Below are positions 38,923-48,063 of a stretch of DNA of 64,000 bases, piece after piece. The first letter of the stretch is position 1. Every line of letters begins with the position of its first letter. This DNA comes from Streptomyces sp. M92. GTDB lineage: Bacteria > Actinomycetota > Actinomycetes > Streptomycetales > Streptomycetaceae. The stretch covers positions 248,001-312,000 of the forward strand of contig NZ_CP101137.1 of assembly GCF_028473745.1 (NCBI RefSeq), read 5' to 3'. Below the pieces are notes generated by a model. The model did no database searches, had not been told where the DNA came from, and saw only the letters and a list, made by a program, of their open reading frames with translations. A program made the translations under genes and the position numbers.

Positions 38923-39429
38923 TCAAGGCCGGAGCCAGCCGCCGAACGGCAGGTTCCGGACAACCGTGAAGGTCAGCATCAGCGCGCCCGCCGCCCACAG
39001 GTGCACCGGGCCGAGGTCGATCCGCATGGGCCGGCCGCGCGCCGCGCGGACCACCCAGACGGTCCAGAGCACGGCGAGGCCGAGGTAGGCGAGGACGGCC
39101 GGGGCGTTGGCCTGCAGTGCGGTCGGCAGGTCTCCGTGGACGAAGGCGTGGGCGCTGCGCAGACCGCCGCAGCCGGGGCAGAGGACGCCCGTGAAGCGCA
39201 GCAGGGGGCAGACGGGGTAGTGGCCGGGTTCGTTGGGGTCCACGCTTCCGACGTAGGCGAAGGCGCCGGCCACGGTCGTGAGCACGGCGGCGGGGACGGC
39301 CAGGCGGCCGAGGAGGGCGGGGCCGCGCGTCGCCGCGGGGGTCGCGGGCGTGTGCTGGGGCGCGCTCGTGCCCTGGGTGAGTGTCCTGCTCGGCGTCGGC
39401 TTTCCGGTCTCGGCGTCCACCCTGCGCAT
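38923..39429 (-). CDS. DUF2752 membrane protein in the trp block
   Basis: A 168-residue membrane protein of the DUF2752 family, whose function is not known. A Pro/Thr-rich hydrophilic N-terminus is followed by three or four helices. The family signature around CPLLRFTGVLCPGCGGLRSAH, with Cys and Gly residues followed by a HGDLPTALQANA helix, is clear; the paired Cys could bind metal or form a disulfide. GGAGG 6 nt before the ATG fixes the start. It sits between trpC and the HGxxPAAW gene, an arrangement I recall from other streptomycetes. Confidence 0.85.
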   Translation of the reverse strand: MRRVDAETGKPTPSRTLTQGTSAPQHTPATPAATRGPALLGRLAVPAAVLTTVAGAFAYVGSVDPNEPGHYPVCPLLRFTGVLCPGCGGLRSAHAFVHGDLPTALQANAPAVLAYLGLAVLWTVWVVRAARGRPMRIDLGPVHLWAAGALMLTFTVVRNLPFGGWLRP

Positions 39430-39515
39430 TCTGCCTCCGGGCGGCCTCGCACGCACCCGAGGGGCGGGCCGGCACGCTCGTGCCGGCCCGCCCCTCAGGA
39501 GGTGTCGTCGCCGGG

Positions 39516-39767
39516 TCAGCCCTTGGCGCCGACCGGCTTGCTGTCGCCGGCGACCTGGTGCACGGGGTGGGTGTGGCGCGGCTGGCCGAGGCCCATCATG
39601 CGCATGATGCCGCCCACGGCACCGCCGAGGAGGACGACCGCCATGCCGGCCCAGAAGCCCACCGGCTGGGCCGCCACCATGAACACGCCCGCGATGCAGA
39701 AACCGATGAAGGCGATGATGACACCCGTCCAGGCGGCCGGGGTGTGACCGTGGCTGCTGCCCGCCAT
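39516..39767 (-). CDS. HGxxPAAW-motif small membrane protein
   Basis: An 83-residue protein named after its motif HGHTPAAW at residues 6-13. Two helices follow (TGVIIAFIGFCIAGVFMVAA and FWAGMAVVLLGGAVGGIM) and a His-containing tail. The start at 39767 is preferred because GAGGAG lies 6-7 nt ahead; a longer frame from 39794 adds MAHSNEEQA that covers this ribosome site. It is common in actinobacterial trp loci; the function is unknown. Confidence 0.85.
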   Translation of the reverse strand: MAGSSHGHTPAAWTGVIIAFIGFCIAGVFMVAAQPVGFWAGMAVVLLGGAVGGIMRMMGLGQPRHTHPVHQVAGDSKPVGAKG

Positions 39768-39921
39768 TGCTTGCTCCTCGTTGCTGTGTGCCAAGTCTGA
39801 GCAGGATGCTCGGGATCATTGTCCCGCACGGGCGCTCGCGCCGTGAGCGGGGGTGCTCCCCCCGGTGCCCGGCGCGGGTCCCGTCCCCGGGTGCCCGGGA
39901 GGGGGCGGGGTGAACCGCGAG

Positions 39922-40554
39922 TCAGGCGCCGGTCGGGTCCTCGCCGCGGTCGAGGGCCTTCCAGAGGTCCTCGGGGCGGTCCGGGTCGACGGTCTGCGGC
40001 CCCCGGCGCGGACGCGGCGTGCCGTCGCGCTCGTAGCGGCCGGACATCGCGGGCCACCGGCGTCCGTAGCGCAGGGCGAGCAGCCCGGCCACCAGCAGCA
40101 GGGCGCCGCCGGCTGCCGCGACGTACGGCCAGGCGGTGTGCGTGAGGGCGCCCACGGTGGCCGAGGTGTCGCCGGCGGCCTCGGCGGCCTTGTCGTCCAG
40201 GGCGGAGCCGTCGGAGGCGCCGGCCAGGGCGGCGACGACGGTGCCGGCCCCGCTGAGCGCGAGCACGGCGGCGACCGCGAGCCGGCCCGCGCGGCGCACG
40301 GCGAAGACGGCGACGAGCGCGGCGAGGCCGACTATGGCGAGCGCCGCGGGTACGCCCGTGACGTCGCTGCCCTTGGCGGTCAGCGGGAACGCGCCGCCGG
40401 CCACCGTCGCGGTGCCCTCCGCCCACTCCTGCCGGGTGGCGAGCAGGGCGACGCCGGCGCCGAGCGCGCCGCACAGCAGGGCGACGGCGAGGCTCCGGCG
40501 GCCGGACCGGGCGGGTCCTGCGGCTGGGGTACGGGGGTGAGGAACAGCTGTCAC
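39922..40554 (-). CDS. Trp-operon-associated membrane protein (TIGR02234 family)
   Basis: A 210-residue protein with four hydrophobic segments. The ATRQEW motif in the first extracytoplasmic loop, the FPLTAKGSDVTGVPAALAIVGLAAL stretch and the final RYERDGT...DLWKALDRGEDPT fit the tryptophan-biosynthesis-associated family named for this location. The GTG at 40554 has GGAG 5 nt upstream; GTG codons further upstream lack one. Function unknown; a role linked to tryptophan or an aromatic intermediate is inferred only from conserved neighbourhood. Confidence 0.8.
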   Translation of the reverse strand: MTAVPHPRTPAAGPARSGRRSLAVALLCGALGAGVALLATRQEWAEGTATVAGGAFPLTAKGSDVTGVPAALAIVGLAALVAVFAVRRAGRLAVAAVLALSGAGTVVAALAGASDGSALDDKAAEAAGDTSATVGALTHTAWPYVAAAGGALLLVAGLLALRYGRRWPAMSGRYERDGTPRPRRGPQTVDPDRPEDLWKALDRGEDPTGA

Positions 40555-40625
40555 GTACTCCACTATCACCCGAACCCCGGGCGAACCGTCACCCGGGGTT
40601 CGGAATCCGTGGCGTGAGAATGGCC

Positions 40626-42161
40626 CTACCGCCCCAGCCGGTTGGCCGTGTGCACCGCGCGGAGCACCGCGGCGGCCTTGTTGCGGCACTCGGTGTCCTC
40701 GGCGACCGGATCGGAGTCGGCGACGACGCCGGCGCCGGCCTGGACGTAGGCGGTGCCGTCGCGCAGCAGGGCGGTGCGGATGGCGATGGCGGTGTCGGAG
40801 TCGCCCGCGAAGTCGAGGTACCCGACGCAGCCGCCGTACAGGCCGCGCCGGGACGGTTCGAGTTCGTCGATGATCTGCAGGGCGCGCGGCTTGGGGGCGC
40901 CGGAGAGGGTGCCGGCCGGGAAGCAGGCGGTGAGGACGTCGAACGCGGTGCGGCCGGGGGCGACGCGGCCGGTGACCGTGGAGACGATGTGCATGACGTG
41001 CGAGTACCGCTCGACGGACATGAAGTCGACGACTTCCACCGAGCCCGGTTCGCAGACCCGCCCCAGGTCGTTGCGGCCGAGGTCGACGAGCATCAGGTGC
41101 TCGGCGCGCTCCTTGGGGTCGGCGAGCAGTTCCTCGGCGAGGGACTGGTCCTCCTGCGGGGTGGCGCCCCGGGGGCGGGTCCCGGCGATGGGGTGGACCA
41201 TGGCACGCCCGTCCTCGACCTTGACCAGCGCCTCCGGCGACGAGCCGACGACGTCGAAGCCGTCGAGGCGGAGCAGGTACATGTACGGGGAGGGGTTGGT
41301 GGCCCGCAGCACCCGGTACACGTCCAGGGCGCTCGCCGTGCACGGTGTCTCGAAGCGCTGGGAGGGGACGACCTGGAAGGCCTCCCCCGCGCGGATGCGC
41401 TCCTTGATGTCCTCGACGGCCTCCTGGAAGTCGGTGCCGCCCCACAGGGCGGTGTACTCGGGCAGCTCGGAGGGCGGGAGCGCGGCCGGGGGCTGGGCGA
41501 CCGCGCGGGTGAGGTCGGCCTCCATGGCGTCCAGGCGGGCGACCGCGTCGGCGTAGGCCTCGTCGACGCCGGTCTCCAGGTCGTTGTGGTTGATCGCGTT
41601 GGCGATCAGCAGGACCGAGCCCTCCCAGTGGTCCATGACGGCGAGGTCGCTGGTGAGGAGCATGGTCAGCTCGGGGAGCCTCAGGTCGTCGCGCTCGCCG
41701 GGGCCGACCTTCTCCAGGCGGCGCACGATGTCGTAGCCGAGGTAGCCGACCATGCCTCCGGTGAAGGGCGGCAGGCCCAGGTCGTGGGCGAGGTCGCGCG
41801 GGGTGTGCAGGGCCTCGACGGTGGCGCGCAGGGCGGCGAGCGGGTCGCCGTCGGTGGGGACGCCGACGGGCGGGGTGCCCTGCCAGTGGGCCTGCCCGTC
41901 CCTTTCGGTGAGGGTGGCGGCGCTGCGGACGCCGACGAAGGAGTACCGGGACCACTGGAACGCTGTACGGCCGTTCTCCGCCGACTCCAGGAGGAAGGTG
42001 CCGGGGCGTTCGGCGGCGAGCTTGCGGTAGAGCGCGACCGGGGTGTCGCCGTCGGCGAGGAGCTTGCGGCTGACCGGGATCACCCGGCGGTCGGCGGCGA
42101 GCTTGCGGAAGGTGTCGAGGTCCATGACGTCCATGTGGTCCCTGTGGTCCCTGTGGTCCAT
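40626..42161 (-). CDS. trpE: Anthranilate synthase component I
   Basis: Converts chorismate and glutamine-derived ammonia to anthranilate, the first committed step to tryptophan. About 499-511 residues. The LLESAE feedback-inhibition motif near the N-terminus, [35 protein letters not shown] and [16 protein letters not shown] are intact; this is the stand-alone chorismate-binding form, with no amidotransferase fused. The start is uncertain: ATG codons at 42161, 42134 and 42125 are in frame and separated by a 9-bp repeat. The conserved protein begins [23 protein letters not shown], so 42125 may be right. It begins 11 bp after the hisI stop. Confidence 0.95.
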   Translation of the reverse strand: MDHRDHRDHMDVMDLDTFRKLAADRRVIPVSRKLLADGDTPVALYRKLAAERPGTFLLESAENGRTAFQWSRYSFVGVRSAATLTERDGQAHWQGTPPVGVPTDGDPLAALRATVEALHTPRDLAHDLGLPPFTGGMVGYLGYDIVRRLEKVGPGERDDLRLPELTMLLTSDLAVMDHWEGSVLLIANAINHNDLETGVDEAYADAVARLDAMEADLTRAVAQPPAALPPSELPEYTALWGGTDFQEAVEDIKERIRAGEAFQVVPSQRFETPCTASALDVYRVLRATNPSPYMYLLRLDGFDVVGSSPEALVKVEDGRAMVHPIAGTRPRGATPQEDQSLAEELLADPKERAEHLMLVDLGRNDLGRVCEPGSVEVVDFMSVERYSHVMHIVSTVTGRVAPGRTAFDVLTACFPAGTLSGAPKPRALQIIDELEPSRRGLYGGCVGYLDFAGDSDTAIAIRTALLRDGTAYVQAGAGVVADSDPVAEDTECRNKAAAVLRAVHTANRLGR

Positions 42162-42172
42162 GTGGGCAGACC

Positions 42173-42571
42173 CTACTGATCCGCGCCGGGCGTCTGGGCA
42201 CCCGCGCCGTCCCCGAGCAGGACATCGGCGTCGAAGCAGGTGCGGGCGCCGGTGTGGCAGGCGGCGCCGACCTGGTCGACCTTGACGAGGACGGTGTCGG
42301 CGTCGCAGTCCAGGGCGACCGACTTCACCCACTGGAAGTGTCCCGAGGTGTCGCCCTTGACCCAGTACTCCTGGCGGCTTCGCGACCAGTAGGTGCAGCG
42401 ACCGGTCGTCAGCGTGCGGTGCAGTGCCTCGTCGTCCATCCAGCCGAGCATCAGCACCTCCCCGGTGTCGTACTGCTGGGCGATGGCGGGCAGGAGGCCG
42501 TCGGCGCTGCGCTTGAGGCGGTCGGCGATCTCCGGGGCGAGCGGGCTGGGCCGCCGGGTGCTGCTGGTCAT
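42173..42571 (-). CDS. hisI: Phosphoribosyl-AMP cyclohydrolase
   Basis: Third step of histidine synthesis: opens the purine ring of PR-AMP. 132 residues. Conserved motifs [15 protein letters not shown], the zinc/magnesium region around [26 protein letters not shown] with three Cys/His ligands, and [17 protein letters not shown] are present. It lies away from the main his operon, directly in front of trpE, which suggests shared transcription. It is divergent from the DinB-like gene. Confidence 0.95.
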   Translation of the reverse strand: MTSSTRRPSPLAPEIADRLKRSADGLLPAIAQQYDTGEVLMLGWMDDEALHRTLTTGRCTYWSRSRQEYWVKGDTSGHFQWVKSVALDCDADTVLVKVDQVGAACHTGARTCFDADVLLGDGAGAQTPGADQ

Positions 42572-42617
42572 GGGCCCCATTGTGCCGCGCGGGACCGACA
42601 CACCCCGGGGGCGTCCA

Positions 42618-42647
42618 TTGGGCGGACCCGGCGGACGGCCGTAGGCT
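42618..42647 (+). promoter_or_regulatory. Leaderless promoter of the TIGR03085-type gene
   Basis: TTGGGC (42618-42623), 18-bp spacer, TAGGCT (42642-42647), then 6 nt to the ATG at 42654, so transcription should start at the ATG. Confidence 0.5.
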
Positions 42648-42653
42648 GACTCC

Positions 42654-43289
42654 ATGTCGACTTTCGCCAAGCGTGAACGACTTCTGCTCGCGGACCTGTT
42701 GGAGACGGCGGGGCCGGACGCGCCCACGCTCTGCGAGGGCTGGCGCACCCGTGACCTCGCCGCCCACGTGGTGGTGCGCGAGCGCCGGCCGGACGCCGCC
42801 GGGGGCACCCTGATCAAGCAGCTTGCGTCCCGGCTGGACCGGGTCATGGACGAGTACGGCACGAAGCCGTACGAGGAGCTGATCCAGCTGATCCGCACGG
42901 GCCCGCCCCGCTTCTCCCCCTTCCAGCTCAAGCAGGTCGACGAGGCGGCGAACACGGTGGAGTTCTACGTCCACGCCGAGGACGTCCGCCGCGCCCAGCC
43001 GGACTGGTCGCCGCGCGAGCTGGACCCGGTCTTCCAGGACGCCCTGTGGTCCCGCCTGGAGCGCGCCGCGCGGCTGATGGGCCGGGGCATCCCGACCGGC
43101 CTGGTGCTGCGCCGCCCGAACGGCCAGACAACGGTCGCCCACCGGGGCACGCCGGTGGTGACGGCGACGGGTGAGCCGTCGGAGCTGCTGCTCTTCGCGT
43201 ACGGGCGACAGAGCGCGGCGAAGGTCGAGCTGGAGGGCGAGGAGGACGCGATCGCCAAGCTGCACGAGACGAAGCAGCTGGGGATCTGA
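42654..43289 (+). CDS. TIGR03085-family DinB-like/mycothiol-dependent metal-binding protein
   Basis: A 211-residue four-helix-bundle protein. The start [43 protein letters not shown] contains the W-RDLAAHV motif of the mycothiol-dependent maleylpyruvate isomerase/DinB superfamily, in which conserved His residues bind a metal. The central [17 protein letters not shown] and the final [16 protein letters not shown] segments match TIGR03085. Enzymes of this group use mycothiol, but no substrate can be assigned. No Shine-Dalgarno site is seen; a -10 box 6 nt upstream suggests leaderless mRNA. It is followed by a long repeat region. Confidence 0.85.
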   Translation: MSTFAKRERLLLADLLETAGPDAPTLCEGWRTRDLAAHVVVRERRPDAAGGTLIKQLASRLDRVMDEYGTKPYEELIQLIRTGPPRFSPFQLKQVDEAANTVEFYVHAEDVRRAQPDWSPRELDPVFQDALWSRLERAARLMGRGIPTGLVLRRPNGQTTVAHRGTPVVTATGEPSELLLFAYGRQSAAKVELEGEEDAIAKLHETKQLGI

Positions 43290-43330
43290 GGCGATGGGGC
43301 GGGCGCCCGGCAGGCGGGGCCCTGGGCGCC

Positions 43331-44000
43331 GGGCGACTGCCCCGGCCACCGGGATCTGCGGCCGCCGCGTGGGTGACTGGCCCGGACTTGAGGACCCAAG
43401 CACCGGCCGACTGCCCCCGCAGCTGGCCGTCTGGGGCGGCTTGCCCGGCATCCCAGGTCCCGTGGCCGCCGGGCGACTGCACCGGCCACCGGAATCTGCG
43501 GCCGCCACGTGGATGACTGGCCCGGACACTGAGGACCCAAGCACCAGCCGACTGCCCCCGCGGCCGGCGGTCTGGGGCGACTGGGCGGCTGGGCGGCTTG
43601 ACGGCTTGCCCGGCATCCCAGGTCCCGTGACCCTCGGGCGACTGCACCGGCCACCGGAATCTGCGGCCACCGCGTGGATGACTGGCCCGGACTTGAGGAC
43701 CCAAGCACCAGCCGACTGCCCCCGCAGCCGGCGGCCTGGGGCGACTGGGCGGCTTGCCCGGCATCCCAGGTCCCGTGACCCTCGGGCGACTGCCCCGGCC
43801 ACCGGAATCTGCGGCCACCGCGTGGATGACTGACAAGGACATTGAGGACCCAAGCACCAGCCGACTGCCCCGCAGCCGGCGGCCTGGGGCGGCTGGGCGG
43901 CTTGGCGGCTTGCCCGGCACCCCAGGACCCGTGACCCCCGGGCGACCGCCCCGGCCACCGGGATCTGCGGCCGCCAGCCGACTGGCCCGGCCGTCGGGGG
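43331..44000. repeat. Intergenic tandem repeat, about five units of 140-165 bp
   Basis: A recurring anchor GGGCGACTGC(A/C)CCGGCCACCGG then ATCTGCGGCC begins at 43331, 43471, 43636, 43784 and 43940 (spacing 140, 165, 148 and 156 bp). Between anchors there is a shared succession: TGGATGACTGGCCCGG, GAGGACCCAAGCACC, GCCGACTGCCCC, GGCTTGCCCGGCATCCCAGG and GTCCCGTGACC. Length differences come from short internal duplications (GGGCGGCTT). The last unit is truncated. It contains small inverted repeats (GGTC/GACC, CTGGG/CCCAG). Frames are open by composition, but no start with a ribosome site is seen, so I treat it as non-coding. Confidence 0.9.
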
Positions 44001-44021
44001 CCCGAGGCCGCCGTGCGGTGG

Positions 44022-45296
44022 CTACCCCGGCAGTTCGGCCCGTCGTACGCCCGGTGCGGCGAGGGCGACGCCGCCGCCGAGGGCGCATACCGCGGCGCTG
44101 ACGGCGAAGACCAGGCCGGTGCCCCAGACGCCGACGGCGGCGGCGGACAGCGGCATGCTCAGCGGCGCGACCCCCAGGCTGACGATGCCGCCGACGGCGG
44201 TGACGCGGCCCAGGTAGGCGGGCTCGGACTGGGTCTGCAGCAGCGCTCCGCACATGGCGCCGCTGAGCCCGGTGAGCAGCCCGACGGCCACGGCGATGCC
44301 GACGGCCGCGGGCAGGCCGGGCGCGTGCGGCAGGGCGCCGATCGCCGCCGCGCCGGGGACGAGGGCACCGGCGGCGACGCACCCGGCGCGCGGCACGCGT
44401 CCCCGTACGGTCAGCAGCAGGGCGGCGACGCCGGCGCCCGTCCCGAACCCCGCGAGCACCCAGCCCATCCCGGAGGCGCCCCAGCCCCGCTCGTCGGCGA
44501 GCAGGGTGAGGCCGACGTTGAGGGGGCCGACGAAGCCGAGGTCGCCGAGGGCGATGGCCACCATCAGCGGGCCGAGGACGCGGTGGCGGCGGACGTAGCG
44601 CAGCCCGCCCACCAGGTCCCGCCAGGCGGTGGTGTCCCGCGCGGCGGGCGCGGGAGACGTGTCGTCGGCCGGCAGCTCGCGCATCCGTACGGAGACCAGC
44701 AGCGGCACGGACACGGCGATCAGCAGCCCCGCGCCCGCGAAGGCCGCCGCCGCGCCGCCGACCGCCACACCGAGCCCGCCCAGCGGCGCGCCCACGACGG
44801 CCGCGAACCGGATGGCGAGGCCGCGCATGCCCTGCACGCGGGCGAGCTGGTCCCTGCCGGTGATCCGCGCCGGGAGCGCCCCCACGGCGGGCATGAACAC
44901 GGCGTCTACGGCGCCGAAGACGACGGCGAGCAGAGCGAGGAGCCACAGCCCGGGGTCGGTCGCGAAGAGCACGGCGGCGACCGCCAGCACGGTGACGCAC
45001 CGCACGGCGTCACTCCCGATGACGACCCGCCGGGGCCCGAACCGGTCGGCGACCACGCCGCCGCCCAGCATCAGCAGCGCCCGCGGCACCGCGCTCACGG
45101 CGGTGACGATCCCGGCCTCGGCGGGACTGCCGTTCTGCACGGCGGCCCAGGACAGCGCCAGGTAGAAGACGGTGTCCCCGACCATGGAGGCCGTGTAGGC
45201 GGCGACCCAGCGCAGGACGTTGGGGTCGCGATGGGCCGGGACGGAGCCGACGGCGGGTATGGGTACGTCCGTCGCGGACGTGGTCGCCTCAGACAC
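44022..45296 (-). CDS. MFS transporter, probable exporter
   Basis: About 424 residues with twelve hydrophobic segments. N-terminal residues 1-30 are hydrophilic. The first helices read VLRWVAAYTASMVGDTVFYLALSWAAVQNG, and ADRFGPRRVVIGSD between helices 2 and 3 is the MFS loop A motif (G-x-x-x-D-R-x-G-R-R type). The pattern resembles drug-efflux/enterobactin-exporter-like members (EntS/MFS_3). It starts 41 bp after the hisF stop on the same strand, so it may be co-transcribed with the his genes, but a histidine-related substrate is speculative. The GTG start at 45296 has only a weak purine site upstream. Confidence 0.85.
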   Translation of the reverse strand: MSEATTSATDVPIPAVGSVPAHRDPNVLRWVAAYTASMVGDTVFYLALSWAAVQNGSPAEAGIVTAVSAVPRALLMLGGGVVADRFGPRRVVIGSDAVRCVTVLAVAAVLFATDPGLWLLALLAVVFGAVDAVFMPAVGALPARITGRDQLARVQGMRGLAIRFAAVVGAPLGGLGVAVGGAAAAFAGAGLLIAVSVPLLVSVRMRELPADDTSPAPAARDTTAWRDLVGGLRYVRRHRVLGPLMVAIALGDLGFVGPLNVGLTLLADERGWGASGMGWVLAGFGTGAGVAALLLTVRGRVPRAGCVAAGALVPGAAAIGALPHAPGLPAAVGIAVAVGLLTGLSGAMCGALLQTQSEPAYLGRVTAVGGIVSLGVAPLSMPLSAAAVGVWGTGLVFAVSAAVCALGGGVALAAPGVRRAELPG

Positions 45297-45337
45297 GGAA
45301 GTCGTGCAACTTTCCCTTTCCGGGGTGTGGGTCCCGT

Positions 45338-46093
45338 CTAGCGCACGGGATGCCCCGCCCCCCGCAGCGTCTCCTTCACCTGCCCGATGCGCAGGTCGCC
45401 GAAGTGGAAGACGGACGCCGCCAGGACCGCGTCCGCGCCCGCCTCGACCGCGGGGGCGAAGTGGGCGAGGGTGCCCGCGCCGCCCGAGGCGATCACGGGG
45501 ACGGTGACGTGCCCCCGGACCGCGGCCAGCATCTCCAGGTCGTAGCCGTCCTTCGTGCCGTCCGCATCCATCGAGTTGAGCAGGATCTCGCCCGCGCCCA
45601 GCTCCGCGGCGCGGTGCGCCCACTCCACCGCGTCGATGCCGGTGCCGCGCCGGCCGCCGTGGGTGGTCACCTCGAAGGTGCCGGCCTCGGTGCGGCGGGC
45701 GTCGACCGACAGGACGAGGACCTGGCGGCCGAAACGCTCGGCGATCTCGCGGATCAGGTCGGGGCGGGCGATGGCGGCCGTGTTCACGCCCACCTTGTCC
45801 GCACCGGCCCGCAGCAGCTTGTCGACGTCCTCGGCGGTGCGCACGCCGCCGCCGACGGTCAGCGGGATGAACACCTGCTCGGCGGTGCGGCGCACCACGT
45901 CGTAGGTCGTCTCGCGGTCGCCCGACGAGGCGGTGATGTCCAGGAACGTCAGCTCGTCGGCGCCCTCGGCGTCGTACACCTTGGCCATCTCGACGGGGTC
46001 GCCCGCGTCGCGGAGGTTCTGGAAGTTGACGCCCTTGACGACCCGGCCGTTGTCCACGTCCAGGCAGGGGATGACTCGGACCGCCAGGGTCAT
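45338..46093 (-). CDS. hisF: Imidazole glycerol phosphate synthase cyclase subunit
   Basis: Half of the heterodimer with HisH: takes PRFAR and ammonia to give imidazole glycerol phosphate and AICAR. 251 residues, a half-barrel-duplicated TIM barrel. The catalytic Asp is in [15 protein letters not shown], the second in SVDARR ... [40 protein letters not shown] binds phosphate. The ATG overlaps the RidA-family stop by 4 bp. Confidence 0.97.
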   Translation of the reverse strand: MTLAVRVIPCLDVDNGRVVKGVNFQNLRDAGDPVEMAKVYDAEGADELTFLDITASSGDRETTYDVVRRTAEQVFIPLTVGGGVRTAEDVDKLLRAGADKVGVNTAAIARPDLIREIAERFGRQVLVLSVDARRTEAGTFEVTTHGGRRGTGIDAVEWAHRAAELGAGEILLNSMDADGTKDGYDLEMLAAVRGHVTVPVIASGGAGTLAHFAPAVEAGADAVLAASVFHFGDLRIGQVKETLRGAGHPVR

Positions 46094-46494
46094 GAATCCA
46101 CGGCTCCTCTATACGCTTCCACTTCGACTGACACCAGCACCCGCGAGTCGATGAAGCCCTCCACGACCAGCAGGGTCGTGACCGGGCGTACGGAGCCGAA
46201 CAGCTCCTTGTGGGCGCGGCCCACCTCATCGACGTCGCGCGAATGTGCCAGGTACATACGGGTTCGGACCACGGACTCGACACCGAGTCCGAATGCGCCG
46301 ATCGCCTCGACCGCGGTGCCGAAGGCCACCTTGGCCTGTTCGTACGGGTCGCCCTCGCCGTACAGCATGTCGCCCTTGAAGGCGGTCGTGCCGGCCACGA
46401 CGACTCGGTCACCCGCCGCCACGGCACGTGCGAAACCGAAAGAATCTTCCCAGGGACTTCCGCTCTGCACGCGCCGTACGGCTTCGGATGTCAT
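46090..46494 (-). CDS. RidA/YjgF-family protein in the his operon
   Basis: A 134-residue protein of the Rid superfamily. The family's Arg at the end ([17 protein letters not shown]) and [22 protein letters not shown] near the start are present. RidA proteins hydrolyse reactive enamine/imine intermediates made by PLP enzymes. It overlaps both priA (ATGA, 46491-46494) and hisF (ATGA, 46090-46093), so it is tightly embedded in the his operon. The usual RidA motif C-x-R is only partly kept, so enamine hydrolase activity is likely but not certain. Confidence 0.85.
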   Translation of the reverse strand: MTSEAVRRVQSGSPWEDSFGFARAVAAGDRVVVAGTTAFKGDMLYGEGDPYEQAKVAFGTAVEAIGAFGLGVESVVRTRMYLAHSRDVDEVGRAHKELFGSVRPVTTLLVVEGFIDSRVLVSVEVEAYRGAVDS

Positions 46495-47216
46495 GGCGAC
46501 ACAGCCTCCAAGGCTTCTTCCAGGGTGAACGCCTTCGCGTACAGGGCCTTCCCGACGATGGCCCCCTCGACACCGGCCGGGACGAGGGAGGCGATCGCGC
46601 GCAGGTCGTCCAGGGACGACACGCCGCCCGACGCGACGACCGGGCGGTCGGTGGCCGCGCAGACGTTCTTGAGGAGGTCCAGGTTGGGGCCCTGGAGGGT
46701 GCCGTCCTTGGCGATGTCCGTGACGACGTAGCGGGCGCAGCCCTCCTTGTTGAGGCGGTCCAGCGTCTCGTACAGGTCGCCGCCGTCGCGGGTCCAGCCG
46801 CGGCCCCGGAGCGTGGTGCCCCGTACGTCCAGGCCCACCGCGATCTTGTCGCCGTGCTCGGCGATGACCTTGGCGACCCACTCGGGGGTCTCCAGGGCGG
46901 CCGTGCCGAGGTTGACGCGGGTGCAGCCGGTGGCGAGGGCGGCGGCGAGGGTGTCGTCGTCGCGGATGCCACCGGACAGCTCCACCTTGATGTCCATCGC
47001 CTTGGTGACCTCGGCGATCAGCTCGCGGTTGTCCCCGGTGCCGAAGGCGGCGTCCAGGTCGACCAGGTGCAGCCACTCGGCGCCGGAACGCTGCCAGGCG
47101 AGGGCGGCCTCGAGCGGGGAGCCGTAGGAGGTCTCCGTGCCGGACTCGCCGTGCACGAGGCGGACGGCCTGGCCGTCGCGGACGTCGACGGCGGGGAGGA
47201 GTTCGAGCTTGCTCAT
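46491..47216 (-). CDS. priA: Bifunctional HisA/TrpF isomerase PriA
   Basis: TIM-barrel isomerase acting on ProFAR (histidine) and PRA (tryptophan). 241 residues. Actinobacterial PriA features: [19 protein letters not shown] with the catalytic Asp, [50 protein letters not shown] with second Asp and the PriA-specific Arg/Trp region, and [13 protein letters not shown]. No separate trpF is in the trp genes here, consistent with the established dual role in streptomycetes. The start at 47216 begins MSKLELL, as in characterised PriA; two further in-frame ATGs at 47231 and 47249 come from a short duplication. Confidence 0.95.
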   Translation of the reverse strand: MSKLELLPAVDVRDGQAVRLVHGESGTETSYGSPLEAALAWQRSGAEWLHLVDLDAAFGTGDNRELIAEVTKAMDIKVELSGGIRDDDTLAAALATGCTRVNLGTAALETPEWVAKVIAEHGDKIAVGLDVRGTTLRGRGWTRDGGDLYETLDRLNKEGCARYVVTDIAKDGTLQGPNLDLLKNVCAATDRPVVASGGVSSLDDLRAIASLVPAGVEGAIVGKALYAKAFTLEEALEAVSP

Positions 47217-47251
47217 CTGTACCGGGCTCATCTCTTCTACCGGGCTCATCT

Positions 47252-47899
47252 TTACAGGGTCTCGATCCAGTTGGTGAGGAGCTGGGCGCCGGCGTCGCCG
47301 GACTTCTCCGGGTGGAACTGGGTGGCCCACAGGGCGCCGTTCTCCACGGCGGCCACGAAGGGCTTGCCGTGCGTGGACCAGGTGACCTTGGGGGCGGCGA
47401 TCAGCGGATTGTGCGTCTCCAGGGACCAGTCGTGGACGGCGTAGGAGTGCACGAAGTAGAAGCGGGCGTCCGCGTCGAGGTCCGCGAAGAGCTGGGAGTC
47501 GGCCGGTGCCTCGACGGTGTTCCAGCCCATGTGGGGCACGACGTCGGCCCGGAGGGGGCCGACCGTGCCGGGCCACTCGTCCAGGCCCTCGGCCTCGACG
47601 CCGTGCTCGATGCCGCGCGCGAACAGGATCTGCATGCCGACGCAGATGCCCATCACCGGGCGCCCGCCCGCGAGCCGGCGTTCGACGACCCAGTCGCCCC
47701 GGGCGGCCCTCAGGCCGTCCATGCAGGCGGCGAAGGCGCCGACGCCGGGGACCAGCAGCCCGTCGGCGTTCATGGCCTTGTCGTAGTCACGGGTGATCTC
47801 GACTTCGGCTCCCGCGCGCGCGAGGGCACGCTCGGCGGAGCGGACGTTGCCGAAGCCGTAGTCGAAGACGACGACCCGCTTGGGATTCGCAGAGGTCAA
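47252..47899 (-). CDS. hisH: Imidazole glycerol phosphate synthase glutaminase subunit
   Basis: Class I glutamine amidotransferase giving ammonia to HisF. 215 residues. Nucleophile Cys86 is in GICVGMQ, with the His-Glu pair near the end in QFHPEKSG; the [16 protein letters not shown] start and PHMGWNTV are typical. The start is TTG at 47899: its TTGA overlap with the preceding stop and GGAGG 7 nt upstream favour it; GTG at 47905 is the alternative. Co-translated with a small membrane protein upstream. Confidence 0.93.
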   Translation of the reverse strand: MTSANPKRVVVFDYGFGNVRSAERALARAGAEVEITRDYDKAMNADGLLVPGVGAFAACMDGLRAARGDWVVERRLAGGRPVMGICVGMQILFARGIEHGVEAEGLDEWPGTVGPLRADVVPHMGWNTVEAPADSQLFADLDADARFYFVHSYAVHDWSLETHNPLIAAPKVTWSTHGKPFVAAVENGALWATQFHPEKSGDAGAQLLTNWIETL

Positions 47900-48060
47900 C
47901 TCCACACCTCCAGCCTCAGGACGCCGGCGAGGAGGCACATGCCGGCACCGATGGACAGCAGCACGATCAGGCCCTTGGGCATCTGCTGCTTGGCGAAGGA
48001 GATGATGCCGCCGACCAGGAACAGGCCGACGACGATCAGCGCGGTGGACGTACCGTTCAT
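47896..48060 (-). CDS. Small membrane protein of the his operon (54 residues)
   Basis: A 54-residue protein with two hydrophobic helices ([17 protein letters not shown] and [19 protein letters not shown]) separated by KQQMPK, ending RLEVWS. It begins 3 bp after the hisB stop, and its TGA overlaps the hisH TTG as TTGA, so it is translated between the two enzymes. It is below usual gene-finder size limits. No family is recognised beyond a conserved actinobacterial position recalled from S. coelicolor. Confidence 0.75.
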   Translation of the reverse strand: MNGTSTALIVVGLFLVGGIISFAKQQMPKGLIVLLSIGAGMCLLAGVLRLEVWS

Positions 48061-48063
48061 CGG

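Noticed and set aside
42120..42180. Trp attenuator or leader peptide before trpE
   Set aside because: hisI ends 11 bp before trpE, leaving no room; no run of Trp codons was found ahead of the start.
42962..43958. Open frames on the minus strand through the 43.3-44.0 kb repeats, with repeated peptide [11 protein letters not shown]
   Set aside because: Open only because repeat units lack stops in several frames; no start with a ribosome site, and several competing frames in both directions.
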